From positions 1 through 10,564 of the forward strand of contig CAZOPF010000153.1 in NCBI GenBank assembly GCA_964581605.1: a DNA stretch of 10,564 nt, given 5' to 3'. The notes under the pieces are model-generated. The model did not search any database, was not told the DNA's origin, and was given only the letters and a program-made list of their open reading frames with translations. Positions within the stretch are counted from its first letter, which is position 1. Each line of letters opens with the position of its first letter. The DNA comes from CAADGU01 sp964581605 (GTDB lineage: Bacteria > Chloroflexota > Anaerolineae > Promineifilales > Promineifilaceae). Of the stretch, positions 1 to 6,455 are shown one piece after another. The position numbers and the translations under genes were made by a program.

Positions 1-741
1 CTCCTGCTCACTGACGAGGCGGAAACGGTGTTGGCGCTGCTACAACAGGGCCACCCGGACAGCCAGGCGATTCCGCAACACCGCGCTTTGCTGCAACGCT
101 GCCGGCAGGTGGGCATTGCCCCCGCTTACCAGGAGATGCTGGCCGCTCTGGCGGCCGCGCAGGACCCGGCTGCCCTGGCGCTGGCCGCTTTGCTCCAGGT
201 AGACAGCACGGAGAGCCTGGAGGCGGCCATCACCCAACATCCCACCCTGCTGGAATTGCCCACGCTGGAACGGCTGGCCGCGTTTGTGGCCGCCAGCGCC
301 GCCAGCCAGCCCGACGCCGCCCAGCACTTGCTGGTGCGGCTGCTCGCCTTGTTGGAGCAGTATAATCACGCCCACGCCGCCAGCGTTGATCTGGACGAAC
401 AGGCCCGGTTTGTGGCGCTGCAAGAAGGGCTGCTGGCAGCGGCGGCGGCGCTGCCCGGCGATGTGGCCGGCGCGCTGCGCCAGACGTTGGGTTGGGCGCT
501 GAATACGTGGGGCAACGCCCAGGCAGAGCAAGGCCACCATGCGGCGGCGGTGGCCACCTACAGCCGGGCCATCAGCCACGCCCCAGACAACGCCATGCTC
601 TACCGCAACCGCGCCGGGGAACGGCTAGAATTAGGGGAACTCGATCTGGCTGAAGCGGACATCAACCAGGCGGCCAACCTGGAACCAGACGCCCCCCGCC
701 TGGCCAATCTGCGGCAAACGTTGACCCAGAAAAGAACGTAA
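1..741 (+). CDS. TPR-repeat protein, C-terminal part (5' end outside window)
   Basis: The frame is open from base 1 and ends at TAA 739-741, so 246 residues of a longer protein are visible. A GTG at 28 could be read as a start, but nothing marks it as one. The first two thirds are Ala/Leu-rich helical repeats, including an HRALLQRCRQVG stretch (about residues 27-38) of a kind I associate with TPR, CHAT or NACHT-type proteins of Chloroflexota, Cyanobacteria and Actinobacteria. Two TPR units follow at about residues 165-198 (WGNAQAEQGHHAAAVATYSR region) and 199-232 (YRNRAGERLELGELDLAEAD region), with the usual small/aromatic spacing. TPRs form a scaffold for protein binding, and any catalytic or NTPase domain would lie upstream and cannot be seen. 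No signal peptide or membrane segment occurs in the visible part. The gene is very GC-rich. The function of the whole protein is unknown. Confidence 0.8.
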   Translation, partial: LLLTDEAETVLALLQQGHPDSQAIPQHRALLQRCRQVGIAPAYQEMLAALAAAQDPAALALAALLQVDSTESLEAAITQHPTLLELPTLERLAAFVAASAASQPDAAQHLLVRLLALLEQYNHAHAASVDLDEQARFVALQEGLLAAAAALPGDVAGALRQTLGWALNTWGNAQAEQGHHAAAVATYSRAISHAPDNAMLYRNRAGERLELGELDLAEADINQAANLEPDAPRLANLRQTLTQKRT

Positions 742-742
742 C

Positions 743-759
743 GCGATTTGCCAAATCGC
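743..759. repeat. Short palindrome just after the TPR gene stop
   Basis: GCGATTTG and CAAATCGC flank a single C at 751, giving 8-bp perfect arms one base after the TAA at 739-741. There is no T-run, so it is not a canonical intrinsic terminator. It sits directly before the REP-like element at 762-824 and may belong to the same repeat cluster. Confidence 0.6.
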
Positions 760-761
760 CC

Positions 762-824
762 GTCTGTCATTGCTGCGAAGGCAGGAATCCACGATGGATA
801 CCCGCCTTCGCGGGTATGACAGAC
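762..824. repeat. REP/BIME-like imperfect inverted repeat
   Basis: Two arms face each other around a 3-base centre (792-794). The outer 9 bases match perfectly (762-770 against 816-824) and the inner arms match with a few mismatches. Each arm contains its own small hairpin: CTGC-GAAG-GCAG in the left, and TACCCGC-CTTC-GCGGGTA (799-816) in the right. The CCCGCCTTCGCGGG core is a widespread bacterial intergenic repeat type. The left arm has drifted from this core while the right arm keeps it. It fills most of the gap between the TPR gene and the small gene at 891. Such elements can act as transcript-end stabilisers or non-autonomous mobile repeats, and neither role is proven here. Confidence 0.75.
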
Positions 825-890
825 AGAGAGGCTTAGTAGTTACATTGCCCATAGAACAAGACATTCAATAAACGAGGAGATTGATAAAAC

Positions 891-1316
891 ATGAGTGATT
901 CACAAAGTCAGGCAGGTAAGTATGTGGTGCATCACGCGGTGCAAAGCGCCATCGGCGATTATGCCCAGGTGAACAATTATTTGTCCGCGCAGGCGGCCGC
1001 AGCCGACCCTGGTGTGGCGGAGCTGCGCCAGCTTTTTGAGCAGGTGAATGAGAAGTTGGCGGCGCTGGAAACGGCCGATCGGGAATTGTTGGCGCCGGCG
1101 GTGGCCCAGGCGGCCAAAACAACGGCCGAAATCCAGCAAGGAGATGACAGCCCGGAGAAACAAAGCTTTCTGGAAACACGGCTGAAAGCGATCTACGCCA
1201 TGCGCCAGGACATTGGCCAGGTGATCATCGCCACCCTGGCCAGCCCCCCGGCAGGCATTGCCCTGACCATCCAAAAAATCGCGCAAAAGGCAAAGAGTGA
1301 ATTGGGGCTAGAGTGA
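891..1316 (+). CDS. Hypothetical protein, 141 aa, with N-terminal IGDYAQV motif
   Basis: The ATG at 891 has a GAGGAG at 874-879, 11 bases upstream, and the gene ends at TGA 1314-1316. I do not recognise a named family. Three parts are visible. Residues about 11-31 form a beta-prone stretch with the core AIGDYAQVNNYL. Residues about 43-82 form a charged amphipathic helix (ELRQLFEQVNEKL onward). The C-terminus (about 95-138) is helical with a hydrophobic patch, VIIATLASPPAGIALTIQKI (111-130). This plan of a short IGD-type strand plus helical tail resembles small proteins and N-terminal modules found beside NACHT, CHAT or TPR signalling proteins, which would fit the TPR neighbour upstream on the same strand. 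That link is inference. There is no signal peptide. The hydrophobic patch contains a double proline, so it may be either a peripheral membrane segment or a buried helix. Confidence 0.7.
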   Translation: MSDSQSQAGKYVVHHAVQSAIGDYAQVNNYLSAQAAAADPGVAELRQLFEQVNEKLAALETADRELLAPAVAQAAKTTAEIQQGDDSPEKQSFLETRLKAIYAMRQDIGQVIIATLASPPAGIALTIQKIAQKAKSELGLE

Positions 1317-1371
1317 GGCGGCGCGGAGCGTGGAAGGAGGGAACAAGGAACGGATAGCAAAACGAAGAAAG

Positions 1372-1647
1372 CTACCTGAACTCCAACACTTTTTCAGTTA
1401 ACCAGACATTGATCAAGGTTTCCATAGAAATACCACGATCGCGCGCCAGCATAGCCAGCGTCTGGCCTAATTCAGGTAGCAGAGTGACAGATGACCATTC
1501 ATTGGCATGATGAATATTGACCTCAAAATGAACTTCATGTGTCACATCATCATAATCGGCTGTGCTGTGTGTGTCCCAAAATTCGGCAATCTCTTGCAGT
1601 GTCTCAAACTCAGGAATAGGGTCTCGTTTACCGGTCATGTTATCCAT
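1372..1647 (-). CDS. CopG-type (ribbon-helix-helix) antitoxin
   Basis: This looks like the antitoxin family often annotated as CopG antitoxin of type II systems. The signature is an N-terminal F-x-T-x-x-E-x-A-E-F-W-x-T-H-x-x-x-D-Y stretch (FETLQEIAEFWDTHSTADY). It is followed by SVTLLPELGQTLAMLARDRG, then ISMETLINVWLTEKV, which matches the helix-turn-helix half of an RHH fold. An open frame extends to 1689, but the domain begins right after ATG 1638 (MTGKRDP). I place the start at ATG 1647, where the purine run AAAAAGG precedes it; 1638 is an equally possible start. Either way it overlaps or abuts the toxin stop (1640-1642), as expected for coupled translation. The likely role is to neutralise the 1640-1921 toxin and repress the pair. 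The region is AT-richer than its surroundings. Confidence 0.8.
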   Translation of the reverse strand: MDNMTGKRDPIPEFETLQEIAEFWDTHSTADYDDVTHEVHFEVNIHHANEWSSVTLLPELGQTLAMLARDRGISMETLINVWLTEKVLEFR

Positions 1648-1921
1648 ACCTTTTTCTTTCCTTATCATCCATATCTCGCGCACTAACAATTAAGGCTAAT
1701 CTGCCGGGTTTGTGTATGAAAAAAACTGTTAAATACCGCCCTGCTTCTGTTTGACCGTAAGCGGCATATAGATTTTCATGGCGACGTTTCCGACCTTTAG
1801 CGATAAAACGAAAATGAGGGTTACTGGTGAAAACTTCTTCTACTTCATCAGTTGTGACCTGGTGTTTCCAGGCTAGCTTATCAATAATATCTTCCAACCA
1901 GAGGAAGCCTTCAATGTTCAT
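1640..1921 (-). CDS. brnT: BrnT-type toxin (putative ribonuclease)
   Basis: From ATG 1921 the product has 93 residues, the usual length for BrnT/DUF497 toxins. The family pattern is visible: an N-terminal hydrophobic/aromatic strand (GFLWLEDIIDKLAWKHQV), V-x-x-x-E-V-F near the middle (DEVEEVF), R-x-x-x-x-x-x-G-x-T-x-x-G-R-Y-L-x-V-x-F, and a C-terminal I-V-S-A-R-D-M...E-R-x-R-Y (LIVSARDMDDKERKRYG). Known BrnT proteins fold like RelE-type ribonucleases and are bound by a DNA-binding antitoxin encoded just downstream, as here. A GTG start at 1945 is also possible, but it would place a TATAAT box (1928-1933) inside the gene. I prefer 1921, which gives an apparently leaderless message. The pair sits at the 3' end of the sugar operon on the same strand but has its own promoter-like signal. 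Confidence 0.8.
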   Translation of the reverse strand: MNIEGFLWLEDIIDKLAWKHQVTTDEVEEVFTSNPHFRFIAKGRKRRHENLYAAYGQTEAGRYLTVFFIHKPGRLALIVSARDMDDKERKRYG

Positions 1922-1927
1922 CAGTTG

Positions 1928-1957
1928 ATTATACCAAGTTGCCACAAGAGACGTCTA
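1928..1957 (-). promoter_or_regulatory. Putative promoter of the toxin-antitoxin pair (leaderless)
   Basis: A consensus TATAAT lies at 1928-1933 (- strand). An 18-base spacer separates it from a weak -35, TAGACG, at 1952-1957 (4 of 6 matches). Only six bases (CAACTG, 1922-1927) separate the -10 box from ATG 1921, so transcription would begin at or next to the start codon. No Shine-Dalgarno sequence is present, which agrees with a leaderless message. Confidence 0.5.
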
Positions 1958-2003
1958 TACGAGATAAACAGCAATGGACAGGCGAATTGTGTTTGCTTAT
2001 CAA

Positions 2004-3710
2004 TTACCCAATGACAAACAGGTCGCCGCTGCACGGGGGGAGGGTGAAGGTGTGGGTGTGGGGACCATGCACGGCCGTGACCACCCGCTCTTCCTCGCTC
2101 AAATTCAAGGCCACCAGGATGGTCTGGTTTTCGTCAAAACGGGCGTAGGCGTAGGTCTGGGTGGCTTCATCCAGGTGAATGGTCTGGCGACGGCCGTGCC
2201 ACAACACCGGATGTGTGCGCCGGAAATGGATCAGCCAGCGGTAAAATTCGCGCAAATCGGCATCCTGCTCATCCCCCCACAACATCGGCTGGCGACATTC
2301 GGCCATGCCCTGGCTGCCCTGCTCCCACATACCCATCTGCTGGCGCACCCCCACCTCCGAACCGTTGTAAACAATAGGCGGCCCGCTGAGGGTAAACTGG
2401 CAGAGCGCGGCCAGTTTCAGCTTGCGCGTATCATTTTCGGCCAGCCAGGAGAAACGGTTCATGTCGTGGTTGTCCAGAAAGGTGGGCAAACTATAGGTGG
2501 GTGGGAAGTAGCGTTCGTGCTGGTGCAGGAAGGTGTCGAAGGCGCTCAGGCTCATGCGCCCCATGGCAAAAATGTCCCGCATGGCCTGCATCAGCGGGAA
2601 GTCCAGGCAGCCATCAAAGCGCCCTTCGTAGCTCAAAATGGTGGCCGGGCTTTCCACCACTTCGCCGTAAATCCAGGCGTCGGGATTGACGCGCTTGACC
2701 ACCTGGCGCAGTTCCGTCCAGAAGTCGTGGGACGGCCCCAGGGCATAGTCGCAGCGCAGGCCGTCAAAACCGACTTCGCCCAGCCAGAAGGAAACGCTGT
2801 CCAGCAGGTAGCGGCGCACGTCGGGGTGGTTGACGTTGACCTGCGGCAGGTGCATGACGCCGAAAAAGGTTTCGTAGTCGTGGGGGTAATCAATCCAGTG
2901 ATACCATTCGTAATAGCGGCTGGTGGGGTCTTTGATCGCTTCCTGGAAACTTTCGTGCTGGCTGCTCCAATGGTTGGCCACAAAGTCAAGCAGCAGGCGG
3001 ATGCCCCGTTGGTGGGCGGCGGCGACCAGTTCGTGAACGTCCTCCATGCTGCCCAGCCGGGGATTGACGTTGAAGTAGTCGGTGGCGTGGTAGCCGTGAT
3101 GGGTGTTGTCGTCGGGGAAGAAGGGGTTGAGCCAGATGGCGTTGAAGCCCATATCGGCCACGTAGTCCAGCTTATCCATGATGCCGCGCAGGGTGCCGCC
3201 GTAGATGTCGTTGAGGCCGTGGACGTGGTTCCAGTTACGGCCGTCGCCCGGATAAAAGCGGTCGGGAAATATCTGGTACGTCACCGAACCGGCGGCCCAT
3301 TGCGGGGCGCGAGCTTCACCCACCAGGTAGGAGAACACCTCCTCATCATCGGTAGATAAGGGGTCAGAGCCGTCGGCAGGGTAGGCGCGGATGCGGTAGC
3401 GTACCAGGGTGCCGTCTGGCTCGGCGGGCAGGGTGGTTTGCCAGGTTTCAATGTAGGCCCAGTTGAGCAGGTCCCATTCGGTTTTGACAAATTGGAGGGG
3501 AAAGACGGCCGTGTTTGGCTCAATCACCACACACTCCACACGGGCAATAGGCTGGTCTAGCTGCACCGTCACGGTGAGAATGGGTTGGTCATGGGCTTGC
3601 GGGGCGCGGGGCGTCAGGCGGTTGTGGTGTTTGATGCCCTGCCGCCAGTTGCGCATATGCGCCACCCGCTGTTCGATGGTCGAGAGGGAGCCGAAAACAA
3701 ATTCTTTCAT
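2004..3710 (-). CDS. Cytoplasmic GH13 glycosidase, neopullulanase/cyclomaltodextrinase-like
   Basis: This 568-residue alpha-amylase-superfamily enzyme has no signal peptide and so acts in the cytoplasm. Residues about 40-130 look like a beta-sandwich N-domain. The TIM barrel starts at YQIFPDRF (145-152), a phrase typical of neopullulanase-like enzymes. The conserved regions are intact: region I D242-F-V-A-N-H247; region II G-L-R319-C-D321, with D321 as nucleophile; region III E350 (IYGEVVES) as acid/base; region IV N414-H415-D416. Region V reads LPQVN (288-292), closer to the MPKLN form of the neopullulanase group than to QPDLN. A C-terminal beta domain follows about residue 500. The expected role is hydrolysis of imported maltodextrins, cyclodextrins or branched oligosaccharides to maltose and glucose. 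ATG 3710 lies 7 bases after the stop of the upstream amylase and has no good ribosome binding site, so translation is probably coupled. Exact substrate preference cannot be read from sequence. Confidence 0.92.
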   Translation of the reverse strand: MKEFVFGSLSTIEQRVAHMRNWRQGIKHHNRLTPRAPQAHDQPILTVTVQLDQPIARVECVVIEPNTAVFPLQFVKTEWDLLNWAYIETWQTTLPAEPDGTLVRYRIRAYPADGSDPLSTDDEEVFSYLVGEARAPQWAAGSVTYQIFPDRFYPGDGRNWNHVHGLNDIYGGTLRGIMDKLDYVADMGFNAIWLNPFFPDDNTHHGYHATDYFNVNPRLGSMEDVHELVAAAHQRGIRLLLDFVANHWSSQHESFQEAIKDPTSRYYEWYHWIDYPHDYETFFGVMHLPQVNVNHPDVRRYLLDSVSFWLGEVGFDGLRCDYALGPSHDFWTELRQVVKRVNPDAWIYGEVVESPATILSYEGRFDGCLDFPLMQAMRDIFAMGRMSLSAFDTFLHQHERYFPPTYSLPTFLDNHDMNRFSWLAENDTRKLKLAALCQFTLSGPPIVYNGSEVGVRQQMGMWEQGSQGMAECRQPMLWGDEQDADLREFYRWLIHFRRTHPVLWHGRRQTIHLDEATQTYAYARFDENQTILVALNLSEEERVVTAVHGPHTHTFTLPPCSGDLFVIG

Positions 3711-3717
3711 AGATCAT

Positions 3718-5442
3718 CTACGGCGTTAAATCAATGACAAAGGTGTTGAACGGCGGCAGTTCCGCCAATGGCACGTAGTCGCTAAAACCACCGGCGGCAT
3801 TGACGGTGGGAGAGGTCACGTCACCATCGCCAAAGAGGAGCACGGCCGTCGCCCCTGCCGCCAACGGCCCACTTTCCAGGTTCAGGGTGTACTCATTGAT
3901 CGCTTCATCAGACATATTGATGACCACCAATACGGTTTCATTTTCGGTGGTTCGGAGAAAGGCATAGACCCGCGCCGGGTCGCTTTCCACTGCCAGCCAA
4001 TCGCCGACGCGCAGCGCTTCGTGGGCATTACGCAAATGGATGAGCTGCCGGTAATGGTTGAACAGCGAATCGGGGTCATCCACCTGCAAAGCGACGCTGC
4101 GATCTTCATAGTCGCTGGCTGGGCTGCGCCAGGGAGAACCGGCCGTAAAACCGACCTTGATGTCATCGCTTGTCCATTGCATCGGCCGGCGAATGTCTTC
4201 GTCCGGTTTGGTACCCCTCATGCCAATTTCCTCGCCATAATAGATAAACGGCACACCGGGCGAGGTGAGCAGAATAGAGGCCGACACACGGGCTTTGCCT
4301 TCATTGCCGATCAATTGGTCCAGCACCCGGTTCTGGTCGTGGTTAGCCAGGAAGGTGGCATATTGGCCGGGTGGGTAGGCGGCGACGATGTTGGCTAGTT
4401 CTTGGGCTACGGCCGTGCCCGTGCCCCGTTTGGCGCTGGTGAGAATATCCTCGGCCAGGTCAAACTGAAAGGCGATGTCTACCTCGTCGCCGGTGTAATC
4501 CAGCACTTCGCGGGTGGATGTCCACGCTTCGCCCACGGCCAGCGCCTCCGGGTTGACCTCTTTGTAAAAGGTGTAAAAGCCTTGCAGCCATGCGTGGGTC
4601 TGGTCGCTGTTTTCCTGCACCGCGCCATCTTCAATCAGGTGTTTGATGGCGTCCAGGCGGAAGCCGTCTGCGCCCATCTCTTCCAGCCAGAACCGGGAGG
4701 CTTCGAACATGGCTTCGGTCACGTCTGGGTTAGCATAGTTCAAATCCGGCATTCCATCCCAAAACACGGCGTAATAGTAACCGGTGGGGGTACGATACCA
4801 CACCGGCTGCCCCCAGGGCCCTGCAAAACCAGGGTCATCCTCACTCCACACATACCAGTCGTGCCACTCCGACGCCGGATCACGCGATTCGACAAACCAC
4901 TCATGATCGCGGCTGGTATGGTTGAGCACCATGTCTACAATGACGCGGATGCCTCGTTTGTGCGCTTCTTCCATCAGCCGTTGGAAATCTTCGTTGGTGC
5001 CGTACTCCGGGTTTACGGTGTAATAATCTACCACGTCATAACCGTGATAGCTGGGGGAATCCATGATGGGCATGAGCCAGAGGCCGGTGACGCCCAGGTC
5101 ATCGGTGGTGGTGGGGTCGCCGTCGTTTAAGTAGTCCAACATGCTGATCAGCCCGTTGATATCGCCAATGCCGTCGTCGTCACTGTCCTTAAAGCTGCGC
5201 ACAAACACTTCATAGAAAACGGTGTCGTTCCACCAGGGCAGGCCGCCTGTGCCCTGGGGCAGGGGGCTGACAGTGGGCACGGCCGTTGGCGGCAGTGTGG
5301 GTTCGGGCGTGGGCGGTTCGGCGGTGGGTTGGGTGGCGGTGCTGGTGGGGGGCACGGCCGTCGCCACCTCTTCCCCGTCGCCTGCCTCACAACCCACCAG
5401 CAGCAAACCCACCCCAAAAAGCAATAAAAGCAGCCGCTTCAT
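3718..5442 (-). CDS. Surface lipoprotein alpha-amylase (GH13, GH13_36-like)
   Basis: The product has 574 residues from ATG 5442. A hydrophobic signal (MKRLLLLLFGVGLLL) ends in a lipobox, LVGC, with C18 as lipidation site. A Pro/Thr/Glu-rich linker (about 19-65) then carries the catalytic domain off the membrane. An EF-hand-like calcium loop, DSDDDGIGD, spans 86-94. Catalytic regions are complete: D170-M-V-L-N-H175; G-F-R262-L-D264-A-I-K-H268 with D264 as nucleophile; E305 (VGEAW) as acid/base; N367-H368-D369. Region V is MPDLN (231-235), the form described for the group intermediate between oligo-1,6-glucosidase and neopullulanase types (GH13_36). It should cut starch or long maltodextrins outside the cell, feeding the transporter encoded upstream. 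A GTG at 5445 is also in frame, but ATG 5442 has the better 6-base spacing from AAGGAG. An intrinsic terminator directly precedes the ribosome binding site, so expression depends on read-through from malG. Confidence 0.93.
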   Translation of the reverse strand: MKRLLLLLFGVGLLLVGCEAGDGEEVATAVPPTSTATQPTAEPPTPEPTLPPTAVPTVSPLPQGTGGLPWWNDTVFYEVFVRSFKDSDDDGIGDINGLISMLDYLNDGDPTTTDDLGVTGLWLMPIMDSPSYHGYDVVDYYTVNPEYGTNEDFQRLMEEAHKRGIRVIVDMVLNHTSRDHEWFVESRDPASEWHDWYVWSEDDPGFAGPWGQPVWYRTPTGYYYAVFWDGMPDLNYANPDVTEAMFEASRFWLEEMGADGFRLDAIKHLIEDGAVQENSDQTHAWLQGFYTFYKEVNPEALAVGEAWTSTREVLDYTGDEVDIAFQFDLAEDILTSAKRGTGTAVAQELANIVAAYPPGQYATFLANHDQNRVLDQLIGNEGKARVSASILLTSPGVPFIYYGEEIGMRGTKPDEDIRRPMQWTSDDIKVGFTAGSPWRSPASDYEDRSVALQVDDPDSLFNHYRQLIHLRNAHEALRVGDWLAVESDPARVYAFLRTTENETVLVVINMSDEAINEYTLNLESGPLAAGATAVLLFGDGDVTSPTVNAAGGFSDYVPLAELPPFNTFVIDLTP

Positions 5443-5448
5443 CACATT

Positions 5449-5454
5449 CTCCTT
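5449..5454 (-). promoter_or_regulatory. Ribosome binding site of the amylase gene, abutting a terminator
   Basis: AAGGAG lies 6 bases upstream of ATG 5442 and 3 bases upstream of GTG 5445, which favours the ATG. It begins at the first base after the T-run of the terminator at 5455-5487. Terminated transcripts therefore stop just short of this site and cannot be translated for amylase. Confidence 0.8.
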
Positions 5455-5487
5455 AAAAAAATAGCCCTGTACACCGCACAGGGCTAT
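5455..5487 (-). terminator. Intrinsic terminator between malG-like and amylase genes
   Basis: Read on the - strand, ATAGCCCTGT (5487-5478), a 7-base loop (5477-5471) and ACAGGGCTAT (5470-5461) form a perfect 10-bp stem. It runs straight into seven T residues (5461-5455, the first being part of the stem). This is a textbook Rho-independent terminator. It lies after the malG stop (5535-5537) and before the amylase ribosome binding site. Because no separate amylase promoter is evident in the 92-base gap, it probably works as a partial terminator that lowers amylase output relative to the transporter, or as an attenuator. Confidence 0.85.
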
Positions 5488-5491
5488 CCAA

Positions 5492-5533
5492 TCAATTGAT
5501 AATTGTCAATTGACAATTATCAATTGGCAATTG
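5492..5533. repeat. AT-rich heptamer array containing a perfect 34-bp palindrome
   Basis: Six consecutive 7-bp units match the consensus TCAATTG: units 1, 3 and 5 exactly, units 2, 4 and 6 with one or two changes. Bases 5493-5526 form a perfect 34-bp palindrome centred on CAATTG 5507-5512. The array ends one base from the malG stop codon (5535-5537). It could extrude as a cruciform or fold in RNA upstream of the terminator hairpin. Confidence 0.85.
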
Positions 5534-5534
5534 C

Positions 5535-6455
5535 TTAGCCTTTCACCGCCCCCGTCGTCAGGCCACCCACAATTTTGTCTTGTAACAAAATGTAGACCGT
5601 GACGGGCAGGATGGAGCCTAACACAGCGCCGGCGGCAAAGACGCTCCAGTTCTGCCCATAGTTGTTGCCGATGAAGGTTTGTAGCCCCAACATCAGTGTA
5701 AACAGCTCTGACTTGCGAATCATAATGTTGGGCAAAATCCAGTCGCCATAGACGCCAAAGAAGGTCAGGATGACGATGACGATGACGATCGGCCGTACCA
5801 GCGGGAAGATGAGATACCAGAACGTCTGCCAGTGCGAAGCCCCATCCACCATCGCCGACTCGTCAATATCGCGGGGGATGGAGTCAAAAAAGCCTTTCAT
5901 CAGCCACACATTCAGCCCCATTGCGCCACCCATGTAAATCATGATCAGGCCACCGTGTGTGTTCAAACCTAAAGCGGGGATGCAGCAGCTGCCCAACTGA
6001 TCGAGCAAAGCATACAGGGCAATCATGGCCATCAGCGCCGGGAACACCTGAATGAGCAAAATGCCTAAAAGCAGCTGCCCGCGCCCGGCAAAACGAAAGC
6101 GGGAAAAGGCAAACGCGGTCAATGTGGTAATCATGGCCGACATGAGGGCCGAAATGAGGGCGATTTTTGTGGTGTTCCACATCCACAAGCCAAACGGTTC
6201 CTCAAACAAAATCGCCCGGAAATTATCCAATGTGGGATTGGCGGGAATGAGTTGGCGGCTAACGCCCTGCACAGGGCTAAAGGCGGATGAGATGGTATAG
6301 AGAACCGGCAGCAAGGAGTAAAACAGCACTACCACCGCTATCAGGAGTTTGACGGCCGTGACAATCCGACGCTGATTGGTCTTAGACTGCCAGAATACCT
6401 GCCACCGGCTGAGTGCCGGGGTACGCTTTGTTGGGGTTGAGGTTAGATTAGACAC
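5535..6455 (-). CDS. malG: Maltose/maltodextrin-type ABC transporter permease (MalG-like)
   Basis: This is a 306-residue inner-membrane permease of the CUT1 sugar importer family. Hydrophobic segments occur at about 33-55, 95-117, 127-150, 165-187, 218-238 and 272-292. The cytoplasmic EAA loop that docks the ATPase is at 199-219 (ESAMVDGASHWQTFWYLIFPL), with the usual E-S-A...D-G-A opening. The C-terminus, GGLTTGAVKG, is nearly the same as the end of enterobacterial MalG, which is why I use that symbol. The start is GTG 6455, because the next in-frame ATG is far inside the protein. A purine-rich GGGAAAGGGTGGG precedes it. The gene overlaps the malF-like stop by 8 bases, indicating coupled translation. 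Its partners would be the 6448-8070 permease and the 8356-9843 binding protein. The substrate is inferred as maltodextrin from family resemblance and the two adjoining GH13 enzymes. Confidence 0.93.
   Translation of the reverse strand: MSNLTSTPTKRTPALSRWQVFWQSKTNQRRIVTAVKLLIAVVVLFYSLLPVLYTISSAFSPVQGVSRQLIPANPTLDNFRAILFEEPFGLWMWNTTKIALISALMSAMITTLTAFAFSRFRFAGRGQLLLGILLIQVFPALMAMIALYALLDQLGSCCIPALGLNTHGGLIMIYMGGAMGLNVWLMKGFFDSIPRDIDESAMVDGASHWQTFWYLIFPLVRPIVIVIVILTFFGVYGDWILPNIMIRKSELFTLMLGLQTFIGNNYGQNWSVFAAGAVLGSILPVTVYILLQDKIVGGLTTGAVKG

Noticed and set aside
841..873. Promoter for the 891 gene
   Set aside because: Only weak -35-like (TTGCCC) and -10-like sequences with wrong spacing were seen, so no promoter is called.
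1974..3359. Long + strand frame (461 codons) opposite the cytoplasmic GH13 gene
   Set aside because: It has no ribosome binding site, its product shows no recognisable domain, and it runs fully antisense to an enzyme with all catalytic motifs. Long antisense frames are expected in GC-rich coding DNA.
5504..5515. TTGACA -35-like boxes on both strands at the centre of the palindrome, as a possible amylase promoter
   Set aside because: No acceptable -10 box follows at 15-18 bases on the - strand (the candidates are ATAGCC or TAGCCC), and any start would lie before the terminator.
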